DNA of 64,000 bases from Apiosordaria backusii (GCA_030549205.1 JAUKTV010000001.1:3782001-3846000); one strand, 5' to 3'; shown: positions 34,015 to 44,847, counted from the stretch's first letter. Program-made: numbers and translations. The notes: generated from the sequence alone by a model not told the origin.

Positions 34015-34703
34015 CAAATGTAGCTGGCTCTCATCTCAAGTTCAAGCTGGGGCGGAGGATATACATTACCAGACATCAGACCAATGAGCAAAACGAGTAA
34101 CGATAACATCACAAGCATACGTATGGACACCAGTGTTTGGATAAAATACCGAGACAGTTCGGTTCTTTTTTGAGCGGCAGCCCGGCTTCAACAGGTCTTG
34201 CGACCCAATCTGATGATATATGGGATGAAGATCCCAGGGGGACTTTTGGTCTAAGCAATGTCATTCCTGTTCAAGGCTGTTGTTAGCATACTCTATATCT
34301 TCCATCTTAGCGTGTCAAGTAAAAACAAAACAAGAAACGATACTTACTATTATTTCCCCCCCTTCCAAAGCGCATGCTCGCGCAAAACCCGCCCCATCAC
34401 CCCCGCGTGCTCTCACGCCCAACCTCACCCAGCCGGCCCGCCCGCATGCGACTGGTGCTCGCTCGCTCGCTCGCCGCCGCCATACCCGCCCGCCGCCGGT
34501 CACACATCACCTCCCTTCTGCGCGAGCCGCCTCCTATGCGCAGCCGCAAACCCCCACGCGACCTCCCCGTCCAAATCCTCCTGCTCAAAAACAGGCTGAT
34601 CTCTCCACCCCCCAGCATTATACCCCGTAGTCTTTGCCGTTGCCGCAGCCTCATCCGCCGCTTCCATAGCTGTAGTCACATCCGCCATCATACCCCGGCC
34701 CTC
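34015..34703. other. Spacer between acidic-protein gene and SVP26, with an in-frame coding-like tail of SVP26
   Basis: Convergent 3' ends meet here. From 34703 down to 34500 the minus strand continues the SVP26 frame beyond its TAG as 67 more codons, beginning EGRGMMADVTTAMEAADEA and ending in a TGA at 34500-34502 (see findings). The remainder, 34015-34490, has no gene. Confidence 0.5.
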
Positions 34704-35728
34704 CTAGAGCCTGTCCTCTGGCTTCTTCAACCCCGTCATCTTCCCCACGTCCGCAATTGTATTCAAGACGCTATCCACCAGCGCCTTTGCCATGCCTTGC
34801 CCTCTCTTTTTGCTGCTGCCGTTTGATGTGGCTGACGAAGAAGAGGAGAAGTCGCTACCGCTGCCTATTGTCGGGAGGACATTATCGCTCGCGGAAAGGG
34901 AAACGAACAGCGCAAAGGGGACGAGCCAGACGCACAAGCCGAAATAGGAGGCGATTTCGGTAAAGGTGGGGATGTCGTCGGGGGTGTCGTAGTAGGAGAC
35001 GTTTTGGTAGGCGCGTTCTTGGTGGTGGGAAAAGTGTTTGAACCAGACGTAGTGGTTTATGAGGACGAGAGCTGTGTGAAACAAAGGTGGTTAGTATCCA
35101 GGGCGGAGAAAGGTAGGGATGGAAGGGGTCAAGGGGTTTCCAGGGGTTTCCAGGGGTAACGAACCACAGGAGGCCAGGAACAAGGGGTCGGTGAGCTTCA
35201 CAAAGGGGAAGCGCCGCATGTTGCCTAGGTAGATAAAGTGCGAAAAGATGCCGAGGACGGTGAGGAAGAACGGGAACCGGTCGACGACGCAGAGGAGGAG
35301 CTGGAGGCCCATGATCGAGTAGATGAGCTTGGAGAGGAAGCGCTTGGCGATGACGGTGTGCTCCTCGACTAGCTCGGAGAGGTAGTAGAGTCCCGAAGCT
35401 ACATTTTGAAGGCGTGTTAGCAAATCTGAAGGCCTGTCAAGATAGTTTGTAGGCGTATGAGATGTCTCGGTATGTGTTCGAGAGTACTAGGAGGCGCTCG
35501 ACGGATAGTGGGAGGTGCTAGATAGGAACGGAGAGGTATATGATAGGAATCAGGGGGCCTTCAAAGATAGCCAAGAGGGGTTCAAAGATAGTCGTGATGC
35601 CCTTGAAGATATTCGGGAGGCGTATCAAGGATATTTTGAGACATGTAAGGGAGCATACCTATGGCAAGGGTCATGAACGCAAAGCCCATGACCGAGCCGA
35701 GATATCCCACCAACGGCAAGATCCACAT
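34704..35728 (-). CDS. SVP26: SVP26/TEX261-family cargo receptor of the early secretory pathway
   Basis: Exons on the minus strand are 35728-35659, 35398-35165 and 35071-34704, giving 223 residues. The protein starts MWILPLVGYLGSVMGFAFMT and continues ASGLYYLSELVEEHTVIAKRF, then FPFFLTVLGIFSHFIYLGNMRRFP and the ALVLINHYVWFKHFS segment. This is the TEX261/Svp26 pattern of a four-span membrane protein that cycles between ER and Golgi and helps load certain type II membrane proteins, such as mannosyltransferases, into COPII vesicles. The cytosolic tail has a Ser-rich run and a basic KKRG patch. Intron 1 (260 nt) is unusually long for this window and consists almost entirely of 21-bp repeats; another such array lies just upstream of the ATG. 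An in-frame TAG ends the call, but a coding-like frame continues beyond it. Confidence 0.9.
35407..35657 (+). repeat. Array B: twelve 21-bp units filling SVP26 intron 1
   Basis: Units of 21 bp (the first is 20) start at 35407, 35427, 35448 and then every 21 bases to 35637, ending one base from the splice donor (35658). The local consensus is RRAGGCGTNTCAAAGATA plus three bases; the clearest units are those at 35427, 35553, 35574 and 35616. The intron runs from 35399 to 35658, so only a few bases at either end are outside the array. The sequence on the minus (transcribed) strand is the complement, ACGCCT. Confidence 0.85.
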
Positions 35729-36526
35729 GTTGGATGAGAGTATTGAGGCCTATTGGTATCTTTTGAAGGCCTATTTGGGGCAAAACAAGGCGTATTGGAG
35801 AAAAAAAAGGGGCCTATTGGTGAGAAAAGGAGGGCGTCTTCGAAACAGGAACAGGCGTGGTGGGATGTTTTAGAGGAGTTTTGCTGGAGAAGATTGGTCT
35901 ATCGAGACAACTCTATAGGTGTGCTGGATATCCTAATTGGCGTATAAGCCGGATTTGTATGGGTATCGAGTTTCCAGCATAGGTGTTCAACGACGTCAAC
36001 GGCTCCTTCCCCTGAAAGCGAACGCGTGTTAATTGAACGCTTGGCGCGTTCCCGCATTTGGGTGGACCCCGCCATGCCCTGTTTTTAACAACGGCCCCAC
36101 TTCGATCTTCAAGTACAGTACCGGGATTCGGTCCATTGTTGATCCTGATAAGATAATGATAAGATGGCTTCCATGACAGCGTCTATGAACTACTGATGGT
36201 TATTCAACGAAGCATCTTGTTTTCTTGAAATTTCAAAGCAAACCACAGGAATCAACATGTCGATATCCCCACATCACAATTGCCCTGTCGAGGTGGGCCC
36301 AACGGCGCAATTCACTTTGTCCCCCGGCGGGCATTGAGAACCCTGCAGGACCATCTGCCCCCACCACAATCTTTCCAAAAAATCCTTATCGAGAATTTCC
36401 CAAGCTCCCACCCAAAGCCTGTCAACCAGCGTCGAGCGCATCGCAAATCCCGACCCTATACAATTGCGCGCCTCTTCTTAATTCCCGGTAATCAATCCCA
36501 AACACACACCTTTGCAATCGCCCACC
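35729..36526. other. Divergent region between SVP26 and BUD23
   Basis: The left 250 bp are repeat array B' (separate entry). The rest, 36000-36526, is the BUD23 promoter and 5' leader; it is C-rich just before the start. No further gene is seen. Confidence 0.6.
35744..35995 (+). repeat. Array B': about twelve 21-22 bp units upstream of SVP26
   Basis: The array starts 15 bp upstream of the SVP26 start codon. The local consensus is AAGGCCTATTGG followed by A/G-rich bases. Spacing between successive GGC cores is 21, 21, 22, 22, 21, 21, 21, 22, 21, 22 and 21. Units at 35744, 35765 and 35786 are the best preserved; those after 35850 keep the register but diverge. SVP26 exon 1 (70 nt), which is not repetitive, separates this array from array B in the intron. 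Confidence 0.78.
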
Positions 36527-37372
36527 ATGTCTCGCCCCGAAGACACCCTCCAAGCAGACGTCCACTACGACGACGTCGAAGCCCGCAAGTACACCACCTC
36601 CTCCCGCATCCAAAACATCCAAGCCTCCATGACCCGCCGCGCCCTCGAGCTCCTCGACCTCAACACCCCCTCCCTAATCCTCGACGTCGGCTGCGGCTCC
36701 GGCCTCTCGGGCGAGATCCTGTCTGACATCACCCCCGAAGAAGGCGGACCCCACGTCTGGATCGGGATGGACATCTCCCCCTCCATGCTCGACGTCGCCC
36801 TCCAGCGCGACGTAGAAGGCGATTTATTCCTCGCCGACATTGGCCAAGGCGTACCATTCCGAGCAGGCACCTTTGACGCGGCCATCAGCATCAGCGCCAT
36901 CCAGTGGCTCTGCAACGCCGAGAGCAGCGAGACATCCCCACAGCAGAGGCTAGCGAGGTTTTTTGGGGGGCTGTATCAGAGCTTGAAAAGGGGGGGCAGG
37001 GCGGTGTGCCAGTTTTATCCAAAGAATGATGTGCAGAAGCAGATGATTACTTCGGCGGCGGTGAAGGCGGGGTTCGGGGCGGGTTTGTTGGAGGATGACC
37101 CGGAGACGAAGAATGTAAAGGTGTATCTTGTTTTGACGGCGGGGCAGAGCGCGGTGGCGAACACGAAGAGTGGGGATATCACGGGGGTGGTTGAGAATAT
37201 GGAGGGGGTGGATGTGGTGGATAATAGGAGGCAGGCGAAGAGCGGGAAGGGGGAGATCAAGAAGGGGAGTAAGCAGTGGATTATCAAGAAGAAGGAGCAG
37301 ATGGAGAGGAAGGGGAAGGTTGTCAAGGCTACGTCCAAGTATACCGGGCGGAAACGTCGGATTGCTTTCTAG
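36527..37372 (+). CDS. BUD23: 18S rRNA (guanine-N7)-methyltransferase BUD23
   Basis: A single-exon 281-codon gene with ATG in the context CCCACCATGT. The protein begins MSRPEDTLQADVHYDD and has the SAM-binding motif I DVGCGSGLSGEIL (residues about 48-60), motif II WIGMDISPSMLDVA and the acceptor region ISISAIQWLCNAE. The C-terminal part carries the BUD23-specific tail with lysine-rich QWIIKKKEQMERKGK and SKYTGRKRR. In yeast and humans this enzyme, with Trm112, methylates one guanine of 18S rRNA and is needed for small-subunit export. Length and order match the family (about 275-290 residues). The tail's basic stretches suggest nuclear/nucleolar location. The coding sequence shifts from C-rich to G-rich codons after about codon 140. 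Confidence 0.95.
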   Translation: MSRPEDTLQADVHYDDVEARKYTTSSRIQNIQASMTRRALELLDLNTPSLILDVGCGSGLSGEILSDITPEEGGPHVWIGMDISPSMLDVALQRDVEGDLFLADIGQGVPFRAGTFDAAISISAIQWLCNAESSETSPQQRLARFFGGLYQSLKRGGRAVCQFYPKNDVQKQMITSAAVKAGFGAGLLEDDPETKNVKVYLVLTAGQSAVANTKSGDITGVVENMEGVDVVDNRRQAKSGKGEIKKGSKQWIIKKKEQMERKGKVVKATSKYTGRKRRIAF

Positions 37373-37594
37373 ACAGCTGACTTTTGTTTGCCAATTTTGG
37401 TTTTTGGTCTGGGGGCATAAGGGAATGGCGTTTGGGCGATAAAAGCATGGCTTCTTTATTTGTTTGTTGTTATACTGGCTGAAATTTTGATACCCAATTT
37501 CTTCTCCTGATGTGTTCATGTCATGGGCTGGTTGGCTATAGCCCCCTGAATCTTACCCCTGAATGTCCTGGATGTTCAAATTCTTGAGATTGTT
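37373..37594. other. Convergent spacer BUD23 / tyrosinase
   Basis: About 220 bp between two converging stop codons, T-rich on the BUD23 side, consistent with 3' untranslated sequence and polyadenylation signals. Nothing else is seen. Confidence 0.6.
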
Positions 37595-39705
37595 CTAGAT
37601 GTGCTCACCCTCCCTCAAACCACCTGGCTTCCCATCCGTAATCTCAGGGTAGACCACATACTCCCCAGAATAATCCGGCAGCCCATCCTCCCCAATCGTA
37701 ACCTCTGTGCTCGCAACGCTCACCCTCAGCCCCGGCACCTCCCCGCAATCCTTCTCCTCCCCAGTCTCAAACAGCGTCACCTTCCACTTGAGTTCGCTCT
37801 TCAAATACGGCACCACGTCCTCGGGCTGCAGGCTTTGCAGCCCAGTGTTCTCATTGACGATGTCCTGCAGCAGCGCCGAGGTCAAAGGGACAGTGCCCGA
37901 GACCATCAGCTCGTCCGCCGCGTCGGTGATGCACTTGGCGCACTTGGTGGTGTTTGGCCCCCCTTGGGTAGTAGAGCGCGCCAGGACGGAGACACGGCCG
38001 ACGGCGTTGAATTCGGTGGGCCAGGAGTCCGGATCGGTTTCGTCGATGGGGCCGAGGAAGACGATGACGCGGAAGGCGCCACCGAGGCCGTGCTTGTGGG
38101 CGCGGATGTTGACTACCCATTCGGGGTACTTGTTGTTGGGGGCGAGGTGTTGGAGGGAGTCGGGGATAGGGGATTGCTTCATTTTTTGGGTGATAAGGAG
38201 GGGCTTCTCTGCTGTGATGGGGACAGAGGGGGGAGGAGGGAGAGACAGGCTCTTGATCAGTTGGGTGTGCTCGGTTGCTCTGGCTTGGACGTTGGCAGCA
38301 GCGAAGTTGGCGAAGACGTTGGTGCCGTAAAGGGCGGTGACCGCCTGGCGGATGGCGGCTTGGTATTCGGAGGGGGTGTTGTACTTCCACTCTTGGGTCT
38401 CGGGGTAGGCGTAGCCAAAGGTGGTGGTGGTGTCCTTGATCGCTTCCGAGGTCCAGAACTTGGTGGCCGACTTGTCCCAGAAGGGAGTCAAAGGGGTGTC
38501 TTTGGTCTGGGACTCACCTTCAGTAGAGTTGAAGGTAGAGTAAGGGGCGGGGCGGGGAGACAGGAAGGAGTCAGGGTTCAGGTCTTGCCAGATGGCCCAG
38601 AGACGGTCGACATTCCTAGCCCTTGGTTAGCAAAGGGTAAAATGAACAGCTCGGGGCAAAGAAAAAAGACTTACACATGATGGAGCCAAAACAGCGGATC
38701 AAACGACGAAGTATCAAGAGACGACATGTGTCCACCTCCTCCAGTTCGGTCGTGAATCTCATTGTGTACATCCTCCAGGCTGCCAAACTCGCCTGGGTTG
38801 GTGCTCGGATCCCACCTGTTGAAACTAAAGGCATCGAAGTTGGTGTAGGACAGCAGCAGCAGGCTGACGTTGGTGCGAAGAGACGCCAGCTCGTTGGCCA
38901 GAATAGGGGCTACGCGGTTATCTTGAGACTGCCCAGTTCTGGGATTGGGATAGCGGACAGTGGTCGGATAACGGCTCCACTGCAACACGGTTAGCTGTCT
39001 CGAGTTTGCATGCTTATGTTGGAGAAGACTATACCTGTGCGGGAAAGTCATCCGGCGAGGGGTTCACAGGGTGGAAGACGAAACGATACAACGGGTTGGC
39101 GGTTGACTTGGTCTTGCCGTCCACATCGACGACTTGAACCGTCGGGGCCGTGAAAGCACTGGGGAAGGCCGAAGACCCGGAAGGGGGCTGGCTTGCCCAG
39201 TCAAAGTAGGGCGTGCGGAACGTCTTTGCTGCCTCGACGTATTTGGTTCTCAGGGGGCCGTCGGGGAACTGCTTGGCGATAGCTTGAACGGAGTTGTAAA
39301 GAGCTTGTTCGAAGAGAGCAAGGTAAGGACGGTGCCATGTCAAGAACAGAATCGACGAATGGGTGCAGTAACCGCCGAAACCGCTTGTGGACTGCCAGTC
39401 AGTGTTGCTGCCCACACCGTTCCAGGGCTTGTAGGGCAGGCCATGGATACCGGCGATCTGGTAGTAGGATGTTTGGACCGATTCGTTAAGGGCTTGGAAG
39501 TCCTTCAGGGCGAGGACGAGAAGGTTGAAGTGGTCAGGAAAGTTTCGTTGGAGGTCCCGAAGCTCCCGGCGAAGAGGAAAGGATCCTGTTTGGTGTCAGC
39601 CCATGTCAACTCGGGGCGGCATCTTGACATCTGTGGGGGCGTGTTACCATCTGGACCGGCGGTGGTAGGGATGCCAGTAATGGCGATGTTTCCAGTGGTG
39701 GTCAT
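37595..39705 (-). CDS. Tyrosinase (type-3 copper monooxygenase)
   Basis: Exons on the minus strand are 39705-39648, 39585-39035, 38979-38675 and 38615-37595, giving 644 residues. The CuA site shows IHGLPY, GYCTHSSILFLTWHRPYL with the Cys-x-His thioether pair, and the third His in WHRP. The CuB site shows HNEIHDRTGG and FDPLFWLHHVNVDRLW. These ligands define enzymes that hydroxylate monophenols and oxidise diphenols to quinones, used in fungal melanin formation. No signal peptide is present, as in cytosolic fungal tyrosinases. The C-terminal third (from about residue 400) is the domain that usually shields the active site and is removed on activation; it contains a C-x-x-C pair (KCAKC) and a beta-rich region. 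The start is the only ATG of exon 1, and splicing restores the conserved SFPLRRELRDLQRNFPDHF. Confidence 0.94.
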
Positions 39706-41194
39706 GTTTGCTGTTGATGTTGGTAGTATGCTTTCTTGTATTCTGTCAAGACTGCTCTGTCTGTATTTTGATGTCGTCCAGACTTGGCAACAGCAAGCCT
39801 TTATACAACTAATCGACCCTAGACCGAACACCATGCTGTTAGACGCTCTGTCTCAACCTTGTTCTTGTCATCTTGGTCCTCGAGGCGCAGCAACTCGGTG
39901 AAAGCCATCTGCAAGGAGTATCAGTTGACCGCTCCCCGGCCCCCAGCTGGACCAGTTGTCCCCTCAAACCTCTCGCTGTTGCGTCCGACTGGGGGAACAG
40001 GCAGCGATTGACAGTGATGATCGACCAGCTGAATTACCCCCAGCCCCATGCCATTCGTTCGATCCCTCCATATAGTGGCCGTGTTTTCGAGTATGCGGTG
40101 TTGGGTGGTTCCGCTCGGACTTCCGCTAACACCCAGCGCTGGGGAAACCAAGTGGATGGACCAGCCATCTCCAGCCCTACGAGTCTAGTAATGGTCAGTC
40201 AACGTGGTTCAAAGGCTAAGCCTTTTCTCGGTTTCTTTAGTGATCGAACGGTACTTAGTTGGCGTGGCGGACCCTGCCAAGCAGCTGACAGTTGATGGTG
40301 GCAGGGCGGACTGTGGATGCTTTGGGAAAGTTTCCGGGCCGGGTCACTCGGATCTGGGGCTTGCGGTGTCAGCAACGATTCCTCAGCTTCATACTTGGTA
40401 CCCATATACTATTCTGCATTTCCCCATATTACAAGCACCATAGTTCTTCTTATTTCACCTGGAAAACTGTCCTCGTTTCTATTTCTTCAGGTTCGATTTC
40501 CTTTGGTCCAGAGAAACTCAACAGCTTGTGACACTCATCTCTGTGAACCTGCATCTCATCATATTTCGGATTCTGAGGCTCTTCAATCTCACCCTCCCAG
40601 CCCCGTTCCACAGCATTAAACAGTGATTCACCGAGATCTTTCAGGTCTTCATTGGCTTTGTCAGCCTCCCCTTCCCACTCTGCTCGTATTCCTTGATCCA
40701 GTCATATTCAATGTTCCCCTGCCTTCCAGACGCGCGTCTAAGTATCCGCCTGTGGTTCCGTCTGTTAACACATCCTTGAATGTCACTGCCTACTCACCGT
40801 AGGTTGCCTTACCGAGCGGACATTTACATCAATCCTTGCCACTCTGCGCCGTATCTCCTCCAATAAACATCCGAGGGTTGAATTGAAAGTAACAAAGACA
40901 CCACCTAGGTACCTACCCTGGACGTGGTTACATGTGTCATGACAATGTCCCTCCCGTTGCTTCAGCCTCTAGTTCTATAGGAGCTCGGCTTTTCATCTGA
41001 ATGTCCAACACATGATTTCCGACACACTAGATGACATTTGACACGTACCTTGAACCCCCAATGAGGTGATTATTGTCAGACATTATGGGTACCGGAAACT
41101 AAATGACACATGGCAAGCACAAAGATACGCAGAGCACAACAACGGAATACGCATACCAAAGAAACCAGAATGCCTGTTTAATCGTGCAACATGT
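39706..41194. other. Tyrosinase upstream region
   Basis: About 1.5 kb upstream of the tyrosinase gene without a supportable gene. A palindromic CCTAGGTACC-type word occurs near 40905-40917. Frames such as 39873-40295 lack motifs. Confidence 0.5.
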
Positions 41195-41492
41195 CTTTGA
41201 AATGCATCAAAACACCTATGTTGACCCAAATAAGGCCTCAAAGAATGATCAAAACACATGATTTTGCCAAAAAGAGGCCTTGATTGTTAACTTGCATGCG
41301 TACCAGAGAGCAAATTACACATGGAAAAGAACTATTATACACATCCCAAAGACAACCCATACGCCTATGACTATCCCCTATACGCCTATTCTATGTTGAA
41401 ATACACCTACTTTGGTGTCAAATAGGCCTAAAGAACCTAAACTTAGGCCTCATCGTTATCATTTGAGGCCTCTTCAACCCCGTCCAGGGCCT
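41195..41492 (-). repeat. Array C: about thirteen 21-bp units over the 3' end of MSH4
   Basis: Read on the minus strand, AGGCC or AGGCG cores recur every 21 bases from about 41492 down to 41195, with one slip of one or two bases in the middle. The local consensus is TAGGCGTATTT followed by variable A/T-rich bases. The first two units are inside the MSH4 coding sequence and encode EALDGVE and EASNDND; the next unit contains the stop codon (GATGAGGCCTAA). Later units are in the 3' untranslated region. It belongs to the same family as arrays A, B and D. Confidence 0.8.
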
Positions 41493-44400
41493 CGTACTGC
41501 TCGGCTACCACCTCCAACCTGTCCGCCAACTCCATGTTACTCATTTGCGAGGATAGTGCTTGTTCCACATGGGCCATAAGCCCGACTTCCGCTGCCGCCT
41601 TCTTCTCGGCTGCTGATCTCTCGTTGGTGTTGGACTTCTCCTGGTCTTGTTGGTACTTTGACCAGCGCTTGGCACTCTCAATGAGGCTTGGTGGAAAGTA
41701 GCGGCTGGCAAGTTCTAGGCCATAGTCCCAGTTGTTGACTGGGCCGGCGACGACGGTATGGGGGAGGGAAATAGTGGCGTGATCATGATCCACAAAACCG
41801 GTGCTGCTCATGTGGATGTTGAGGACTTGCGAAGGGAACCAGGCGTTGAGCATCTTGCCTAGAATCATTGGACTTGTGGTCAGCGACATTACTATACGAC
41901 AGCAGGAGAAGGGGTAAAGACTTACCTAACTCAAGGAAGTGGGTCGCAAAAAAGACACGAGACTTTCTCTTCACGAGCTCCTCTGCCATCGCTGCTGCCA
42001 GTCCTAAACCTTCGTTCGTTGAGGTACCTCGCCCAAGTTCATCAATGACGACGAGACTTTTGTCGGTAGCACCGCTGCAAAGAGTTAGAAGGTTCCAAAG
42101 ACGAAGGAAAAAGAGAACGTACTGAAGGATGACAGACATTTCGTCCATCTCTACTGCAAATGTGCCAGCATTGCCCGCGGCGTTGTCGTTCGTGGCGGAT
42201 CGGACGAATAGACGATCACAGATTGGAACGGCCGCCCTCTCTGCTGGAACGTAACAGCCAACTTGGGCGAGGATTTGGATGAGGGCAATTGCTTTGATGT
42301 ATGTCGTCTTTCCTCCCATGTTGGTACCGGTGACGACAACGAACTTAGTGTCCTCCCCAGAGAAAGCATCGTTCGAAACAAACGCTCTCCTCGCTTCCAT
42401 GATTGGGTGCCGGGCCTTGGTCAACGCCAGTTCTTTGCCAAGCTTCGGGCGAACATATCCCTGGGTTGTTGTTACTTCGGCGTGGGAGCAGACCAAGTCC
42501 AACTGTGCGACGGCCTTTGATATTGAGACAAGCTGGGGCAAGCAACCGGACTCGGCGAGTTGTTCCCGCAACTCGAGGACACGCTTGTCGCTCGCCTTGG
42601 TGATGATGTCGGCGTGATAGTAGGCTCTTTGGCTGAGTCTGAGCAAGCTGTCGGTCTGGCACAGGTAGTGCTCGCCTTTCCGACCACCAAGGTTGACCCT
42701 CACACAACCGATCTTGGCTTGACCCCAGGTTTCCCCGGGCTGCGGCTCGTCGGTGTCGAGGTATTGACGGACATCGGCCCACTTGAATTTGAAGCAGTAT
42801 CCCGTGTCGTTGACCTCCAGCTTCGGGGCACCGGCCTCCCCAACCGTCTCTGCATCGGAGCGTTAGAACTGTTTTACTGCCATAGCAGACACAAGGCATC
42901 TCAGAAAATGTAAATGAGTGGCAAAGAAATGTCAAAGCACAGAAAATACCAATGGCCACGTCAGAATACAACTCAAAGGAAATAACATGACCAAAATTAT
43001 TGCCAGCCGGCGGCGAGTGAAACCGCAGCAGCGCGTGCAAGCGGAACAAAAGCTGAGGAACAAAAGAGAAGAAAACAACAGCAAGGAATTAACACTAACC
43101 TTGGAAGAGGACCGACTTCTCCTCGAAGTAGGCCTGGACCTGCTCGAGCGTCGCCCGGTACTGGGCGCGGGCAAGTTCGATGGCGTCGTTTGGCGACGCC
43201 CGGACTGCCCAAGTCCGGGCGCGCCGGATGTCAGCCGCGTTGCGGCTGTGGACGGCATCTTCTTGGACGACGGCCTCGAGCAGGCCCAGGGGCGGCGCGG
43301 TCTTGTCGGTGTCGGTCTTGCTCGCTACGCTCGCGAGCAAGTGGTCGGTCACGTCGGCGGCCCGGAGAAGTTGGTTGAGGGCCTGGACGTTCTTGAGGTA
43401 GGATTTGAGCCCTAGGATGCGGCTCAAATCCCCCTCGGCTTGTGCGAGATCGTACTGTCCCGCGACCGCCGACATGTGCCGACCACTGCTCGACACTAGT
43501 TCACTTTGGAGAGCTTCACGGATCTTCTCAGGATCTTTTGCCAACTACACCACGATTGTCAGACTCCTTCACCCAAACTAGGATCTTCACACAACAAATA
43601 TGCTTACCCAACCGGCGATCGCCTCCAAGTCAATTCTCTCAAAGTTCTTCAACACCTGCCTAAGCTTCCGGAAGACATCTTCGTCGTGGCACAGAGCTTC
43701 TATGGCGTTGTGGTAGAGCGAGATTTCCTGCTCGTTGGTCATGGGCTGCAGAATATGCCGTGTAAGAAGACGGCGCCCCTCAGGTGTGCGGGTATGATTC
43801 ATCAAGCCAAGGAGGGTGTTCGGGCCAGGTTGGGTTGCGTAAACGTTGCGGACGAGCTCCAAGGCTGAAATAGCTGCTTTGTCCATTCGCATAACTCCCA
43901 AAGGCTCAACGTACTCGACATGGAGGGTTTGTGGTCTGAGAAGAAAGTCTTTCTCGTAATTATCGATGTATGCCATGATCTAGGGACCAGTTAGTATTTG
44001 GATACATCAAGTAAACACGGCATGATATACGTACAGCTGAGAAGGCGCAGGCGGCATAGAAGTTGTCAGAGGAGAGGATGGTTTTGAGAGGAGAAACTTG
44101 GTCTGGGTGTGCATAATACTCGATATGCTTGAGACAATCTTCTTTGCTCCAATATTCCCTCGGGACTGTGGTGATAATGTTCGACCAGGGGATCTCTGAT
44201 AGCAAGACAGAGGGTAACTTTGATGAAGACCGGTCAACGTTGATGCGTGGTAGAATGACGAAGATGGTGGGCTTGTGTGGCATAGAAGCAAGCGTCTCTT
44301 TGAGCGTAGTATAATTGCTCCCGTTGATGATTCTAACAATCTGGGCCGTGGCGAGAGTGAGGTTGACGACTGCGAGACCGAGGATTCCAGCTGAGCGGCT

Positions 44401-44649
44401 TTCGGCTACGGCACATACCACACGATGGTGCTCTTCGTCTTCAAAGAGGGGAGGTGGTGGGAAGACAGAGGGGGGCTCTGAGATGGAGGGGGAGTAGGCT
44501 ATGGAGGAGAGGGCATTGGAGGGGCCTGGGGAGGTGTCTGGGGTGGGTGTGGTAGGCCGGCGGGAGGGGAGGTGACTGCCCCGGACGATCGCCGGAGGGG
44601 CCTCTCTCCTGATGATGGAGGAGTCCGAGGAGCTGCTTGACGCCTCCAT
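41443..44649 (-). CDS. MSH4: MutS homologue MSH4 (meiotic crossover protein)
   Basis: Exons on the minus strand are 44649-44035, 43979-43608, 43544-43100, 42849-42123, 42074-41926 and 41858-41443, giving 907 residues. There is no mismatch-recognition domain I; the conserved part starts at VCAVAESRSAGILGLAVVNL, as in MSH4. Connector and clamp regions follow (TLLGLMNHTRTPEGRRLLTRHI). The ATPase domain has Walker A TGTNMGGKTTYIK, the MSH signature region AGNAGTFAVEMDEMSVIL, Walker B SLVVIDELGRGTSTNEG and FFATHFLELG. MSH4 pairs with MSH5 in a sliding clamp that stabilises meiotic recombination intermediates. The ATG chosen is the first in its frame and lies inside repeat array D1; upstream the frame stays open through 7-residue repeats (ASQLSSN) but has no ATG, so an extra 5' exon is possible. 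The stop codon lies inside array C. Expression is expected in meiosis. Confidence 0.92.
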
Positions 44650-44847
44650 TTTGAATTTGGAGGCGTTTGATGGTAATTTGGACGCGTTGGAAGATAGTTG
44701 GGAGGCGTTAGAAGATAATTGCGAGGCCCTGGAAGATAGTTGGGAGGCGGTGGGAGAGAACAAGACGACGTCCGAAAAGAAGAGTGAGGCCTTTGATGAT
44801 GTTCGGGAGAAGTTTCAAAAAAAGGTTCAAGGTCTTTTGAAAAGTTA
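44638..44847 (+). repeat. Array D1: ten 21-bp units over the MSH4 start codon
   Basis: Ten units in perfect 21-bp register start at 44638, 44659, 44680, 44701, 44722, 44743, 44764, 44785, 44806 and 44827. The local consensus is GGAGGCGTTRGAAGATA plus four bases. The best matches are 44680, 44701 and 44722. On the opposite strand the first unit contains the MSH4 ATG, and the others would encode repeated ASQLSSN heptads if translated. Orientation of the GGCGT core is opposite to that of MSH4 transcription. Confidence 0.88.

Noticed and set aside
35407..35995. CRISPR-like repeat pattern
   Set aside because: Units are directly adjacent with no constant repeat plus unique spacer, and the organism is a fungus.
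36230..36726. Plus-strand frames upstream of and overlapping BUD23
   Set aside because: They overlap the BUD23 start in other frames and are Pro/Arg-rich shadows of its C-rich coding sequence.
37601..38680. 359-codon plus-strand open frame
   Set aside because: Antisense to the last tyrosinase exon; Gly/Val/Arg-rich with no motif.
39134..39901. 255-codon plus-strand frame
   Set aside because: Antisense to tyrosinase exons 1-2; no motif.
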